A DNA stretch of 64,000 bases from Actinomycetota bacterium (GTDB lineage: Bacteria; Actinomycetota; Acidimicrobiia; Acidimicrobiales; Ilumatobacteraceae): contig CP064997.1 in the NCBI GenBank assembly GCA_016700055.1, positions 2,914,001 through 2,978,000 of the forward strand, given 5' to 3'. Positions within the stretch are counted from its first letter, which is position 1. Each line of letters begins with the position of its first letter. This document shows positions 7,626-21,955 of this stretch, piece after piece. The notes under the pieces were generated by a model. That model did no database searches, had not been told where the DNA came from, and saw only the letters and a program-made list of their open reading frames with translations. Both the position numbers and the translations under genes were made by a program.

Positions 7626-10600
7626 ATGGAAGCTGTGGCGATTGTGGGAGTCGGGGCGATCCTGCCGGACGCGCCCGACGCGGCCGCGTTCTGGGACAAC
7701 ATCACCTCCGGGCGTTACTCGATCAGCGAGGTCGCACCGAACCGGTGGGATCCCGAGCTCTACTACGACCCCGATCCGAAGGCTCCGGACAAGACGTACT
7801 CGAAGATCGGCGGCTGGGTGCGCGACTGGTCGTGGGATCCGATGGGCTGGCGCATGCCGATCCCGCCGCGAGTCGCCGAATCGATGGACGACGCGCAGAA
7901 GTGGGCGGTCGCCGTCACCCGTGCGGTGCTCGAGGACTACGGCAAGCCGATCGACGGAGAGCGCACCGCGGTCATCCTCGGCAACGCCATGGGCGGCGAG
8001 AAGCACTACGCCACCAACCTGCGCATCTCCTACCCGGAGATCGCCCGCAGTCTCGGCGGCACACCCTCGTTCCAGTCCCTGCCGGCCGATGTGCAGGCCT
8101 CGGTGGCCGACGAGCTGCTCGCCCGGATGAGCCTCGACTACCCCGAGATCACCGAAGACACGATGCCCGGCGAGCTCGGCAACGTGATGGCCGGCCGCGT
8201 GGCCAACCTGTTCGACTTCCACGGCCCGAACTTCATCGTCGACGCGGCATGTGCATCCGCGATGGCCGCGATCGATGCGTCGATCGAGGGGTTGATCGAG
8301 CACGAGTTCGACTCCGTCATCACCGGCGGCGTCGACCGCAACATGGGTGCTTCGAGCTATGTGAAGTTCTGCAAGATCGGCGCGCTGTCGGCCACCGGGA
8401 CGCGCCCGTTCGACGCCGGAGCCGACGGCTTCGTGATGGGCGAGGGCGCGGCGCTGTTCCTGCTGAAGCGCCTGTCCGACGCGGAACGCGACGGCGACCG
8501 CGTTTACGCGGTGCTGCGCGGCATCGCCGGCGCGAGCGACGGCCGCGGCAAGGGCATCACCGCCCCCAACCCCGCCGGCCAGCGCTACGCGATGGAGCGC
8601 GCCTGGCGCTCGTCGGGGGTCTCGCCCGCGGAGTGCACCCTGGTCGAGGCGCACGGCACGAGCACCCGCGTCGGCGACGTGGTCGAGGTGGGCAGCTTGT
8701 CCGACGCCTTCGCCGACGCCGACCTGTTGCCGGGCACGGTGGCGCTCGGCTCGGTGAAGTCGAACATCGGCCACCTGAAGGCCGCGGCCGGAGCAGCCGG
8801 CATCTTGAAGACCGTTCTCGCGCTGCACCACAAGGTGCTGCCCCCCAGCTTGAACTTCCGCGACCCCAACCCCAACGTCGACTGGGCCACGTCGCCGTTC
8901 CGCGTCAACACCGAGCTGCGCGAGTGGGAGGTGGGCAAGGGCGGCGCGCGCGTCGCCGGCGTCAGCGCGTTCGGCTTCGGCGGCACCAACTTCCACACGG
9001 TCATCGAAGAGCACGTGCCCGGCCGCGTCCGGGCCGACGAGCCGAAGCAGTTCGCCGTCGGCGCCGACCTGCGGGCCGCGGCGCTCCCCGCCGCGGCGAA
9101 GGTGCCGCTGCGTGGTGCCCTCGTGATCGGAGCCCCGAGCGAGCGTGAACTGGTCGCCCGCGTCCAGGCCTGCCAGACCGAGGCCGCCGCGGGGAAGGCG
9201 CCGCCGGTCGCCCCACCGCGCGATGCCGACCTGCGCCAACCGGAACGGCTGGCCGTCGACTACGCCGACGCCGCCGAGCTGGCCGACAAGTTGACCAGGG
9301 CGCTGGCCGCATTCGAGAAGCCCGCCTCGTGGAAGCTGCTGCAGGCCAAGGGCGTGCACCGGGGTTCCGGGCCGGCGCCGAAGGTGGCGTTCCTCTACAC
9401 CGGTCAGGGCTCGCAGTACGTGAACATGCTGCAGGGCCTACGTCGCCTCGAACCGGTGGTTGCCGAGGCCTTCGTGCAGGCCGACGCGGTGATGACGCCG
9501 CTGCTCGGCAAGCCGCTGACCGACTACATCTTCGTCGACGGTGACGACCCCGCGGCGGTGGAGTCCGCCGAGGAAGACCTGCGCAACACCGAGATCACCC
9601 AGCCGGCGGTGCTCGCCACCGACCTCGCCATCACCCGCCTGCTCGGCGCGTACGGAGTCGAACCCGACATGGTGATCGGCCACAGCCTCGGCGAGTACGG
9701 CGCGCTCGTCGCCGCCGGTGGGCTGAGCTTCGAGGGAGCGCTCGAAGCGGTGAGCGCGCGCGGGCGCGAGATGGCGCATCTCAGCGTCGACGACAACGGC
9801 GCGATGGCCGCGGTCTTCGCTCCCCTCGACGAGGTGCAGCGCGTCGTCGACGAGGCCGACGGCTACGTGGTGCTGGCGAACGTCAACTCGAACGCCCAAG
9901 CAGTCATCGGTGGCGCCACAGCGGCGGTGCACGCCGCGGTCGAGACGTGCAAGGCCAAGGGCTTCACCACGGCGTTGCTGCCGGTGAGCCATGCATTCCA
10001 CACCTCGATCGTCGCCCCGGCCAGCGCGCCCCTGCGCGTGGCCCTCGAGCGCCTGCAGCTTCACCCTCCTGCGCTGCCGATCGTCTCCAACGTGACCGGC
10101 GAGTTCTACCCGATGGGTGCGGGCGTGACCGAAGAGATGCTCGACCTGCTCGCCCGGCAGGTGGCTTCGCCGGTGCAGTTCGTGGCCGGGTTGCAGACGC
10201 TCTACCAGGCCGGCGCCCGCGTCTTCGTCGAGGTCGGTCCGAAGCGGGCGCTCCACGGCTTCGCTCTCGACGTGTTGGGCCACGATGAATCCGTGGTGAC
10301 GCTGTCGACCAACCACCCCAAGCTGGCCGACGAGGTTGCCTTCAACCAGGCCCTGTGCGGGTTGTACGCAGCCGGCCTCGGCGCGGGCGTCGCCGACGCC
10401 GCCGCCCCACCCATGCCCGCCGCGCCGGTGGCAGAGGCACTTCCCGTCCCAACCGCTCCGGCACCTACAGCGGTGAGCACCGCGCAAGGAAGCGATCGCA
10501 TGTACACCGAGCTCGGCCGCCTGTTCGCGGACTTCCTCGACAAGAGCCGCCACCTCTTCGACGGCAACGGTCAAGCTGCGTCAAGCGAACCCGTCGTCGT

Positions 10601-10991
10601 GACCGGGGCCGCGCTCGGCCTGCCGGGCACCGAGCACGTGTTCGACGACGAGAACGTGGCCCGCATCCTGCGCGGCGAGCAGTTCATCGACGTCATCCCG
10701 ACGCGCATCAGAGCCGAGATGCTCGACAAGCACATCACCCGGCTCGTGAAGGGCGACGGTGGTGGGCGGTTCGAGACGATCGAAGCGGCGTCGGAGGTGA
10801 TCAAGCTCGCCGGACGCGGCGGAGTGTTCGACCTCGGCGAGGAGTTCGGGGTAGAGGCCGAGCGCCTGCCCGCGCTCGGCAAGACCACGCGCCTCGCCAT
10901 CGGCGCGGGCATCGACGCGCTGCGCGACGCCGGCATCCCGCTGGTGATGCGCTACAAGACGAGCAGCATCGGCACACAGCTCCCCGACGGG
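7626..10991 (+). CDS. Megasynthase segment 1: KS1, AT and start of KS2
   Basis: Residues 1-460 are a type I ketosynthase: active-site Cys209 in DAACASAMAAID, EAHGTST with the first His, and KSNIGHLKAAAG with the second His. Residues ~610-920 are an acyltransferase: TGQGSQYVNM, the nucleophile Ser687 in GHSLGEYGAL, and SHAFHTSIV, the AFHT form that in known ATs goes with malonyl-type substrates. An Ala/Pro-rich linker follows near 930-965. From ~985 the second KS begins (VVVTGAALGLPG). The true frame ends at GGG 10989-10991; the open frame runs on to 12053 only as non-coding sequence. Confidence 0.85.
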
Positions 10992-10992
10992 T

Positions 10993-11988
10993 TGGGGGCT
11001 GCCCGACGCCCTGCGCGACGACACCGGTGTGATCTTCGCGAGCGCGTTCCCTGGCCTCGAGGAGATGACCGACGAGGTGACCCGCCATGCCGAGGACACG
11101 GCACGCCGCGCCGAGCTGGCCGAGCTGAGCGCGATCCGCGGTCGGGTGGCCGACGCCGACGCGTCGAGCCCGGCGCTGGCCGAGATCGATCGTCGGCTCC
11201 ACGACGTCCAACGGGCTCTCGACCAGCACCCCTACACGTTCGACCGGCGATTCCTGTTCCGGGTGCTGTCGATGGGCCATTCGCAGTTCGCCGAGATGAT
11301 CGGCGCCCGGGGTCCGAACACCCAGATCAACGCGGCTTGTGCCAGCACCACGCAGGCCATCGCGCTGGCCGAGGACTGGATCAGGGCCGGCCGGTGCCGC
11401 CGTGTCGTGGTGGTCGCCGGCGACGACGCGACCAGCGATCACATGCTCGGTTGGATCGGCGCCGGCTTCCTCGCGAGCGGTGCCGCGGCCACCGACGAGG
11501 ACGTCGCGCAGGCCGCGCTGCCCTTCGACCGCCGCCGGCACGGCATGCTGCTCGGCATGGGCGCGGCTGCGCTCGTCGTCGAGAGCGCGCCGGCCGCTCG
11601 CGAGCGTGGCCTGCAACCCATCTGCGAGGTGATCGGCGCGGTCACCGCCAACAGCGCGTTCCACGGCACGCGCCTGAACGTCGACCACATCGGCGACGTG
11701 ATGGAGACCGTCGTCGGTCAGGCAGAGCGCCGTGGCATCGATCGCCACCGCATCGCTGGCGAGATGGTGTTCGTGTCGCACGAGACCTACACCCCGGCCC
11801 GCGGTGGCAGCGCGGCGGCCGAGATCTACGCGTTGCGCCGCGTCTTCGGGCCCGACGCCGACAAGGTCGTCATCGCGAACACCAAGGGCTTCACCGGCCA
11901 CCCGATGGGGGTCGGCATCGAAGACGTGGTCGCGGTCAAGGCGCTGGAGACGGGCATCGTGCCCCCGGTGCCCAACTTCCGCGAGGTC
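10993..11988 (+). CDS. Megasynthase segment 2: body of KS2
   Basis: Dropping one T of the TT at 10992-10993 turns GLGAARRP into GWGLPDALRDDTG and continues the ketosynthase. The segment holds Cys in NAACASTTQAI (codon at 11338), His in SHETYTPARGG in place of the usual AHGTGT, and His in KGFTGHPMGVG. The Cys-His-His triad is therefore complete. About 45 charged helical residues sit between IFASAFPG and the HPYTFDRRFLF segment, where ordinary KS domains are shorter. This KS belongs to a divergent subfamily; its chain-length or substrate role is unknown. Confidence 0.8.
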
Positions 11989-11992
11989 GAAC

Positions 11993-13010
11993 CCCGAGCT
12001 CGGCAACCTCAACCTCTCCACCGGCGGGGCCTATCCGGTGCGCTACGCACTGAGGCTTGCAGCCGGCTTCGGCTCGCAGATCGCCATGGTGATGCTGGCG
12101 TGGACTCCCGTGCCCGACGGTCGTCATCGTGCGCCCGACGAGGTCGGGTTCGGGTATCGCGTGGTCGATCCGCAGGCTTGGCAGCGCTGGCTGACCGAGA
12201 TCAGCGGCCACGAGCACGCCGCGCTAGAGGTCGTGCAGCGACGCCTGCGGGTGGTCGACGCCGGACCCGGTGCCCGCCCGGCCGTGCCGGCGCCGGCCGT
12301 GGCGGTCGCCGCCGCGCCGGTGGCCGCGGCCCCGGCGGCACCGGTGCCGGCGAGCCCGTCCGCCCCGCCGATGCCGCCACCGGCTCCGGTCGCGCCTGCT
12401 GCTGCTGCTGCTGCGCCTGCTGGTGGGGCGCCGGTGTCGGTCGACGAGGTGGCGGAGAGGGTGTTGGCGCTGGTCGCCGAGCAGACGGGTTATCCGCCCG
12501 AGATGCTCGATCTGGATCTCGACCTAGAGGCCGACCTCGGGGTCGACACGGTGAAGCAGGCCGAGCTGTTCGCGACCGTGCGGGAGGCGTACGGGATCGA
12601 GCGCGACGACTCGCTGCGCTTGCGGGACTACCCGACGCTCAACCACGTGATCGGGTTCGTACGCGACCGCGCTGGCATCGCCGCGCCGGCCGCGGCACCG
12701 GGCGCTGCTGCACCGTCTGCTGCGCCTGCTGCTGGGGCGCCGGCGTCGGGCGATGAGGTGGCGGAGAAGGTGTTGGCGCTGGTCGCCGAGCAGACGGGTT
12801 ATCCGCCCGAGATGCTCGATCTGGATCTCGACCTGGAGGCCGATCTCGGGGTGGACACGGTGAAGCAGGCGGAGCTGTTCGCGACCGTGCGGGAGACGTA
12901 CGGGATCGAGCGCGACGACTCGCTGCGCTTGCGGGACTACCCGACGCTCAACCACGTGATCGGGTTCGTGCGCGACCGTTCACCGCAGGCCGCACTTGCG
13001 CCGGCCGCCG
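11993..13010 (+). CDS. Megasynthase segment 3: end of KS2, linker, ACP1 and ACP2
   Basis: After the extra A at 11990/11991 the frame reads PELGNLNLSTGGAYPVRYAL, the C-terminal strand region of KS2. An Ala/Pro-rich linker (12,270-12,430) leads into two acyl carrier domains separated by another Ala/Pro linker. Each has the helix-2 sequence LEADLGVDTVKQAEL, in which the residue aligned with the phosphopantetheine Ser is Thr (codons ACG at 12548 and 12857). The exact 3' boundary is uncertain because the compensating base lies somewhere in 12995-13019. Confidence 0.75.
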
Positions 13011-13305
13011 GCGCCGCCCGCTGCGGCACCGTCTGCGGCACCTGCTGCTGGGGCGCCGGTGTCGGGTGACGGGGTGGCGGAGAAGGTGTTGGCGCTGGTC
13101 GCCGAGCAGACGGGTTATCCGCCCGAGATGCTCGATCTGGATCTCGACCTGGAGGCCGACCTCGGGGTCGACACGGTGAAGCAGGCGGAGCTGTTCGCGA
13201 CCGTGCGGGAGACGTACGGGATCGAGCGCGACGACTCGCTGCGCTTGCGGGACTACCCGACGCTCAACCACGTGATCGGGTTCGTGCGCGACCGTTCGCC
13301 GCAGG
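12455..13305 (+). repeat. Three near-identical tandem ACP-coding repeats
   Basis: The ~230-bp carrier-domain cores start near 12461, 12770 and 13086 (periods 309 and 316 nt; the second includes the extra base). They differ at only a few positions across the core, including silent sites, while the Ala/Pro linkers vary. This indicates recent duplication or gene conversion. It also makes the stretch prone to assembly error. Confidence 0.85.
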
Positions 13306-14654
13306 CCGCACCCGCCCGGGCGGCGGCCGCGTCCGAGGCGGCAACGGGTGAGGCCGCGACAGCCGGCGCCGAAGCTGCCGCCGGGTCCGCCTACCCGCGG
13401 CGCGTGCCGGTGGCGGTCGTGCGGCCGTCGACGGAGATGTGCCTGCCCACCGGCGTCGAGCTGGGGGCCGGGCGGAGCGTCGTCGTCATGGCCGACACCG
13501 GCGGCGTGGCCCCCGCCGTAGTCGCCGCGCTCGAATCGCTCGGCGTCGAGACGCTCGTCGTCGAAGGCGAGCCTGCGGTGGACGAGCTCGCCGCGACGCT
13601 CGGACAATGGCGCGAGGGTAAAGCTGTGGCCGGCGTGCTGTGGTTGCCGGCCCTCGACGCGACCGGAGCGATCGAAGAGCTGGACGAAGCCAGTTGGAAG
13701 CAGGCCGTCCACCGGCGCGTGAAGCTGGCCGCCGCCACCGCGCGGGCGCTCTACGACGACCTCGGCGCGGGAGCGTTCTTCGTCAGCGGCACTCGCCTCG
13801 GCGGCAGGTTCGGCTACGACGACAGCGGGGCGCGCGACGTGATCGGCGGCGCGGTCAGCGGGTTCACCAAAGCGCTTGCCCGAGAGCGCGCCGACGCGAC
13901 CGTGAAGGTGGTCGACTTCACGCTCGACGCCAACCCGGCGGACGTAGCCGCGATCCTGCTCGACGAGGTGGCCCGCGACCCCGGCGTGGTCGAGGTCGGC
14001 CGAACCGGCGACCTGCGCTGGAGCGTCGGGCTGGCGACGGAGCCAGCCGAGGCCGACCCGGCGAGCGCCCTCGGCGCGGACGCGGTGTTCGTCGTGACAG
14101 GCGCCGCAGGCAGCATCGTCTCGGCGATCACCGCCGATCTCGCGCGTTCTTCGGGAGGCACGTTCCACCTGCTCGACCTGACGCCGGAGCCCGACCGCGA
14201 CGACTCCGACCTGGCCCGCTTCGCCGCCGATCGAGACGCCCTGAAGCTCGACCTCGCGGCCCGGATCACCGAGCGCGGCGAGCGGGCCACCCCGGCGCTC
14301 GTCGAGCGTGAGCTGGCCCGCATCGAGCGCTCGCGCGCCGCCCTCGACGCGATCGAGGCGGTCGAAGCCGCGGGCGGGACCGCGCACTGGTACCAGGTCG
14401 ACCTCACCGACGGAGCAGCCGTCGCCGACGCCGTGGCGCGCGTCGTCGAGCGCAGCGGTCGGGTCGACGTGCTCGCGCACTGCGCCGGGCTGGAGATCAG
14501 CCGTTTCCTCCCCGACAAGACGCAACGTGAGTACGACCTGGTGTTCGACGTGAAGGTCGACGGCTGGTTCCACCTGCTGCGCGCCCTCGGCGACGTCGAG
14601 CTCGGCGCCGCAGTGGTGTTCAGCTCGATCGCCGGTCGCTTCGGCAACGGCGGG
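13011..14654 (+). CDS. Megasynthase segment 4: ACP3 and most of the ketoreductase
   Basis: ACP3 repeats the two preceding carriers almost base for base, again with GVDTVKQ (Thr codon at 13173). The ketoreductase follows: a structural subdomain, then TGAAGSIVSAIT as the nucleotide-binding loop near 14,095. Next comes a charged helical insert (TPALVERELARIERSRAAL), of the kind found in PUFA-synthase ketoreductases, and then HWYQVDLTD. The segment ends in SSIAGRFGNGG, containing the catalytic Ser. Confidence 0.78.
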
Positions 14655-14655
14655 C

Positions 14656-15858
14656 CAGACGGACTACAGCGCGGCCAACGACCTGCTCTGCAAGAGCATC
14701 TCCGGGTTCAAGAGCACCCGCCCGCAGACGCGGGGCATCGCCATCGACTGGACCGCTTGGGCCGGCATCGGCATGGCGGCCAGGGGCTCGATCCCGAAGA
14801 TGATGGCGCTCGCTGGCATCGACATGTTGCCCCCCGAGGTCGGCATTCCCGCCGTGCGGGGCGAGATCGAGGCATCCGGCGGCGGCGGCGAGGTGGTGAT
14901 CGCCGGCCGGCTGGGGCTGATGCTCGACGAGCGCCACCCGAGCGGAGGGCTCGACCCCGCCGCGGTGAGCTCCGCCGGCGGGCCGGTGACGGGCCGCGCG
15001 GTGCGCGCGACGCTCACCGAAGGCCTCGTCGCCGAGGTCGACCTCGACGTGAGCCAACCGTTCCTCGACGACCACCGCATCGAAGGCACTCCGGTGCTGC
15101 CCGGCGTGATGGGGGTCGAGGCGTTCTGCGAGGTGGCATCGGTGCTCGCCGGCGGCAGGCACGTGATCGCCGTCGAAGACGTCGACTTCCTGGCCCCGTT
15201 CAAGCTCTACCGCGACGAGCCGCGGGTGGCCGAGGTGCGGGCCAGGCTGCGCGCCGGAGAGGGCGACACCCTCGTTGCCGACTGCTCGCTCGTCGGGCGG
15301 CGCGTCCTCGCCAACCAGGACGCGCAGGAGACCGTGCACTTCACCGGTCGGGTGGTGCTCTCGCCCGAGCCGGCACCGCCGGACAGCGCGCCGGCGCCCT
15401 CGCCGAGCCATGACGAGGTCGCCGCGGACGACATCTACCGCATCTACTTCCACGGACCCACGTACCAGGTGCTCGAAGCGGCTTGGCGCGACGGCGACAC
15501 CGTCGTCGGCCGCCTCGCCGCCGACCTGCCGGCGAACCACCTTCCGAGCGAGCTGCCCCTCGTCGCCGCCCCGCGCCTCGTGGAGCTCTGCTTCCAGACG
15601 GCCGGCGTGCACGAGCTCGGCACCTCGGGGCGGATGGGCCTGCCGACGCGCGTCGAGCGGATCGAGCTGCACGGCGAGCCCGGTGATGGGACCCCGCCGG
15701 TCTATGCGATGGTCGAACCCGACGACGGAGCGAGCGACGCGGTGGTCGTCGATGCGTCGGGGCGGGTGCTCGTTCGCCTCGTCGGTTACCGCACCGCCGC
15801 CTTGCCTGCCGGACCCGACGGGGAGCGCCTGGCGCCACTAGCCGCGGCGATGGCCTGA
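14656..15858 (+). CDS. Megasynthase segment 5: end of ketoreductase and hotdog dehydratase
   Basis: Dropping one C of 14655-14656 gives QTDYSAANDLL, which supplies the ketoreductase Tyr and Asn (YxxxN) and completes a normal active site. From ~15,000 a polyketide-type dehydratase follows: PFLDDHRIEGTPVLPG with the catalytic His, then the second hotdog with RIYFHGPTYQVLEAAW. The usual Asp of the second half (LLDAALQ-like) appears as Glu in PRLVELCFQ. Stop TGA is at 15856-15858. Confidence 0.78.
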   Translation, partial: QTDYSAANDLLCKSISGFKSTRPQTRGIAIDWTAWAGIGMAARGSIPKMMALAGIDMLPPEVGIPAVRGEIEASGGGGEVVIAGRLGLMLDERHPSGGLDPAAVSSAGGPVTGRAVRATLTEGLVAEVDLDVSQPFLDDHRIEGTPVLPGVMGVEAFCEVASVLAGGRHVIAVEDVDFLAPFKLYRDEPRVAEVRARLRAGEGDTLVADCSLVGRRVLANQDAQETVHFTGRVVLSPEPAPPDSAPAPSPSHDEVAADDIYRIYFHGPTYQVLEAAWRDGDTVVGRLAADLPANHLPSELPLVAAPRLVELCFQTAGVHELGTSGRMGLPTRVERIELHGEPGDGTPPVYAMVEPDDGASDAVVVDASGRVLVRLVGYRTAALPAGPDGERLAPLAAAMA

Positions 15859-15866
15859 GCACCGCG

Positions 15867-21220
<5,354 letters not shown>

Positions 21221-21224
<4 letters not shown>

Positions 21225-21892
21225 CGCCGCCCTGCTGGCACCTGCGCACGCTCGACGACGTGCCTGCCGGCGACGCCTGGCTGGCTCCCGCCGAGCTGGC
21301 CGCGCTCGGCGACCGTCAGGTACCGAAGCGGCGGGCGGAGTGGCGCCTCGGGCGCTTCGCGGCGAAGGAGGCGCTCGCCGCGCGTCTCGGCGTCGGCTTC
21401 GACCGCATCACGGTGCTCGCCGCACCAGACGGTGCCCCGGAGCCGTACGTCGACTCCCGACCCGTCGAGTCGACGCTGTCGATCAGCCACCGCGGCGGCT
21501 GGGGCCTCGCCGTGGTGGGCGACGGAGGTGTCGGCGTCGGCGGCGATCTGGAGCTGGTCGAGGCGCGCTCGGACGCCTTCTTGCGCGAGTGGTTCTCCGA
21601 CGGCGAGCAGCGCCAGGTCTTCGGTTCGTCGGACCGTGACCGGTTGGGGGCTCTCCTGTGGTCCGCCAAGGAGGCGACGGCCAAGGTGCTGCGTGAGGGA
21701 CTGCGCCTCGACGTGAGGAATGCGGTGGTGGCACTGGCGGACGAGGGGGCTGAGGGGGGCTGGAGGCGGTTCCGGGTGGACTGGGCCACCGAAGCCCGGT
21801 CAGTGCAGGGCTGGTGGCGCGTCGACGACTCGCTCGTCGTGGCCATCGCGGCGGCGCAGCCGACCGGCCCTCCGGTTCGCCTCTCGATCTGA
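21221..21892 (+). CDS. 4'-phosphopantetheinyl transferase (Sfp/HetI-like)
   Basis: The GTG at 21221 overlaps the carboxylase stop (GTGA). The protein of 223 residues has the two PPTase signatures: GVGVGGDLELVEARSD, the metal-binding GxDxE motif, near residue 105, and LLWSAKEATAKVLREGL, the WxxKEAxxK motif, near residue 145, plus ISHRGGW ahead of the first. The family moves phosphopantetheine from CoA to a Ser of carrier domains. Being last in the lipid operon, it is presumably dedicated to the megasynthase ACPs. Those carry Thr at the acceptor position, so either the enzyme accepts Thr or the ACPs are not modified there. Confidence 0.88.
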
Positions 21893-21927
21893 CGGCGCGG
21901 ACGTCTGGTCGACGAGCTCTGGCAGGA

Positions 21928-21939
21928 GAACAGGTGTTC
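21928..21939. promoter_or_regulatory. LexA (SOS) box upstream of dinB
   Basis: GAACAGGTGTTC is a perfect GAAC-N4-GTTC palindrome, the form of LexA box used by actinobacteria and Bacillus. It lies 16 nt before the dinB GTG and directly abuts a TACGCT -10 hexamer at 21943-21948, so LexA would cover the promoter. Confidence 0.8.
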
Positions 21940-21942
21940 GGT

Positions 21943-21948
21943 TACGCT
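21943..21948 (+). promoter_or_regulatory. -10 hexamer of dinB (leaderless)
   Basis: TACGCT ends 7 nt before the GTG start at 21956 and there is no ribosome binding site between them. Confidence 0.5.
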
Positions 21949-21955
21949 GGCACTC

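Larger units (their letters stand above)
7626..15858 (+). pseudogene. PUFA-synthase-like iterative megasynthase (KS-AT-KS-ACPx3-KR-DH), interrupted by four +1 frameshifts
   Basis: A single gene can be read across 8,233 nt if four extra bases are removed (T at 10992/10993, A at 10990-range equivalent 11990/11991, one base within 12995-13019, C at 14655/14656); the remainder is exactly 2,743 codons. Domain order after repair: KS1 (Cys209), AT (Ser687), KS2 (Cys~1238), three ACPs (~1610-1890), ketoreductase, and C-terminal double-hotdog dehydratase. The order resembles PfaA-type polyunsaturated fatty acid synthases, but KS2 and DH are in the same chain, and there is no enoyl reductase or thioesterase. 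ATG 7626 follows GAGGAGGGG. The stop is 8 nt before the carboxylase gene. Whether the breaks are real mutations or sequence errors cannot be decided here; coding character is preserved throughout, with no other stops. The five intact segments are listed separately. Confidence 0.8.

Noticed and set aside
7425..9359. 644-residue minus-strand open frame opposite the KS/AT region
   Set aside because: Typical high-GC antisense shadow; the plus strand has complete catalytic motifs.
13000..14700. Programmed ribosomal frameshifting as the explanation for the synthase breaks
   Set aside because: No shared slippery sequence, stop codon context or downstream structure was found at the four sites. Four independent events in one gene would be extraordinary, so it is kept only as an option under the frameshift finding.
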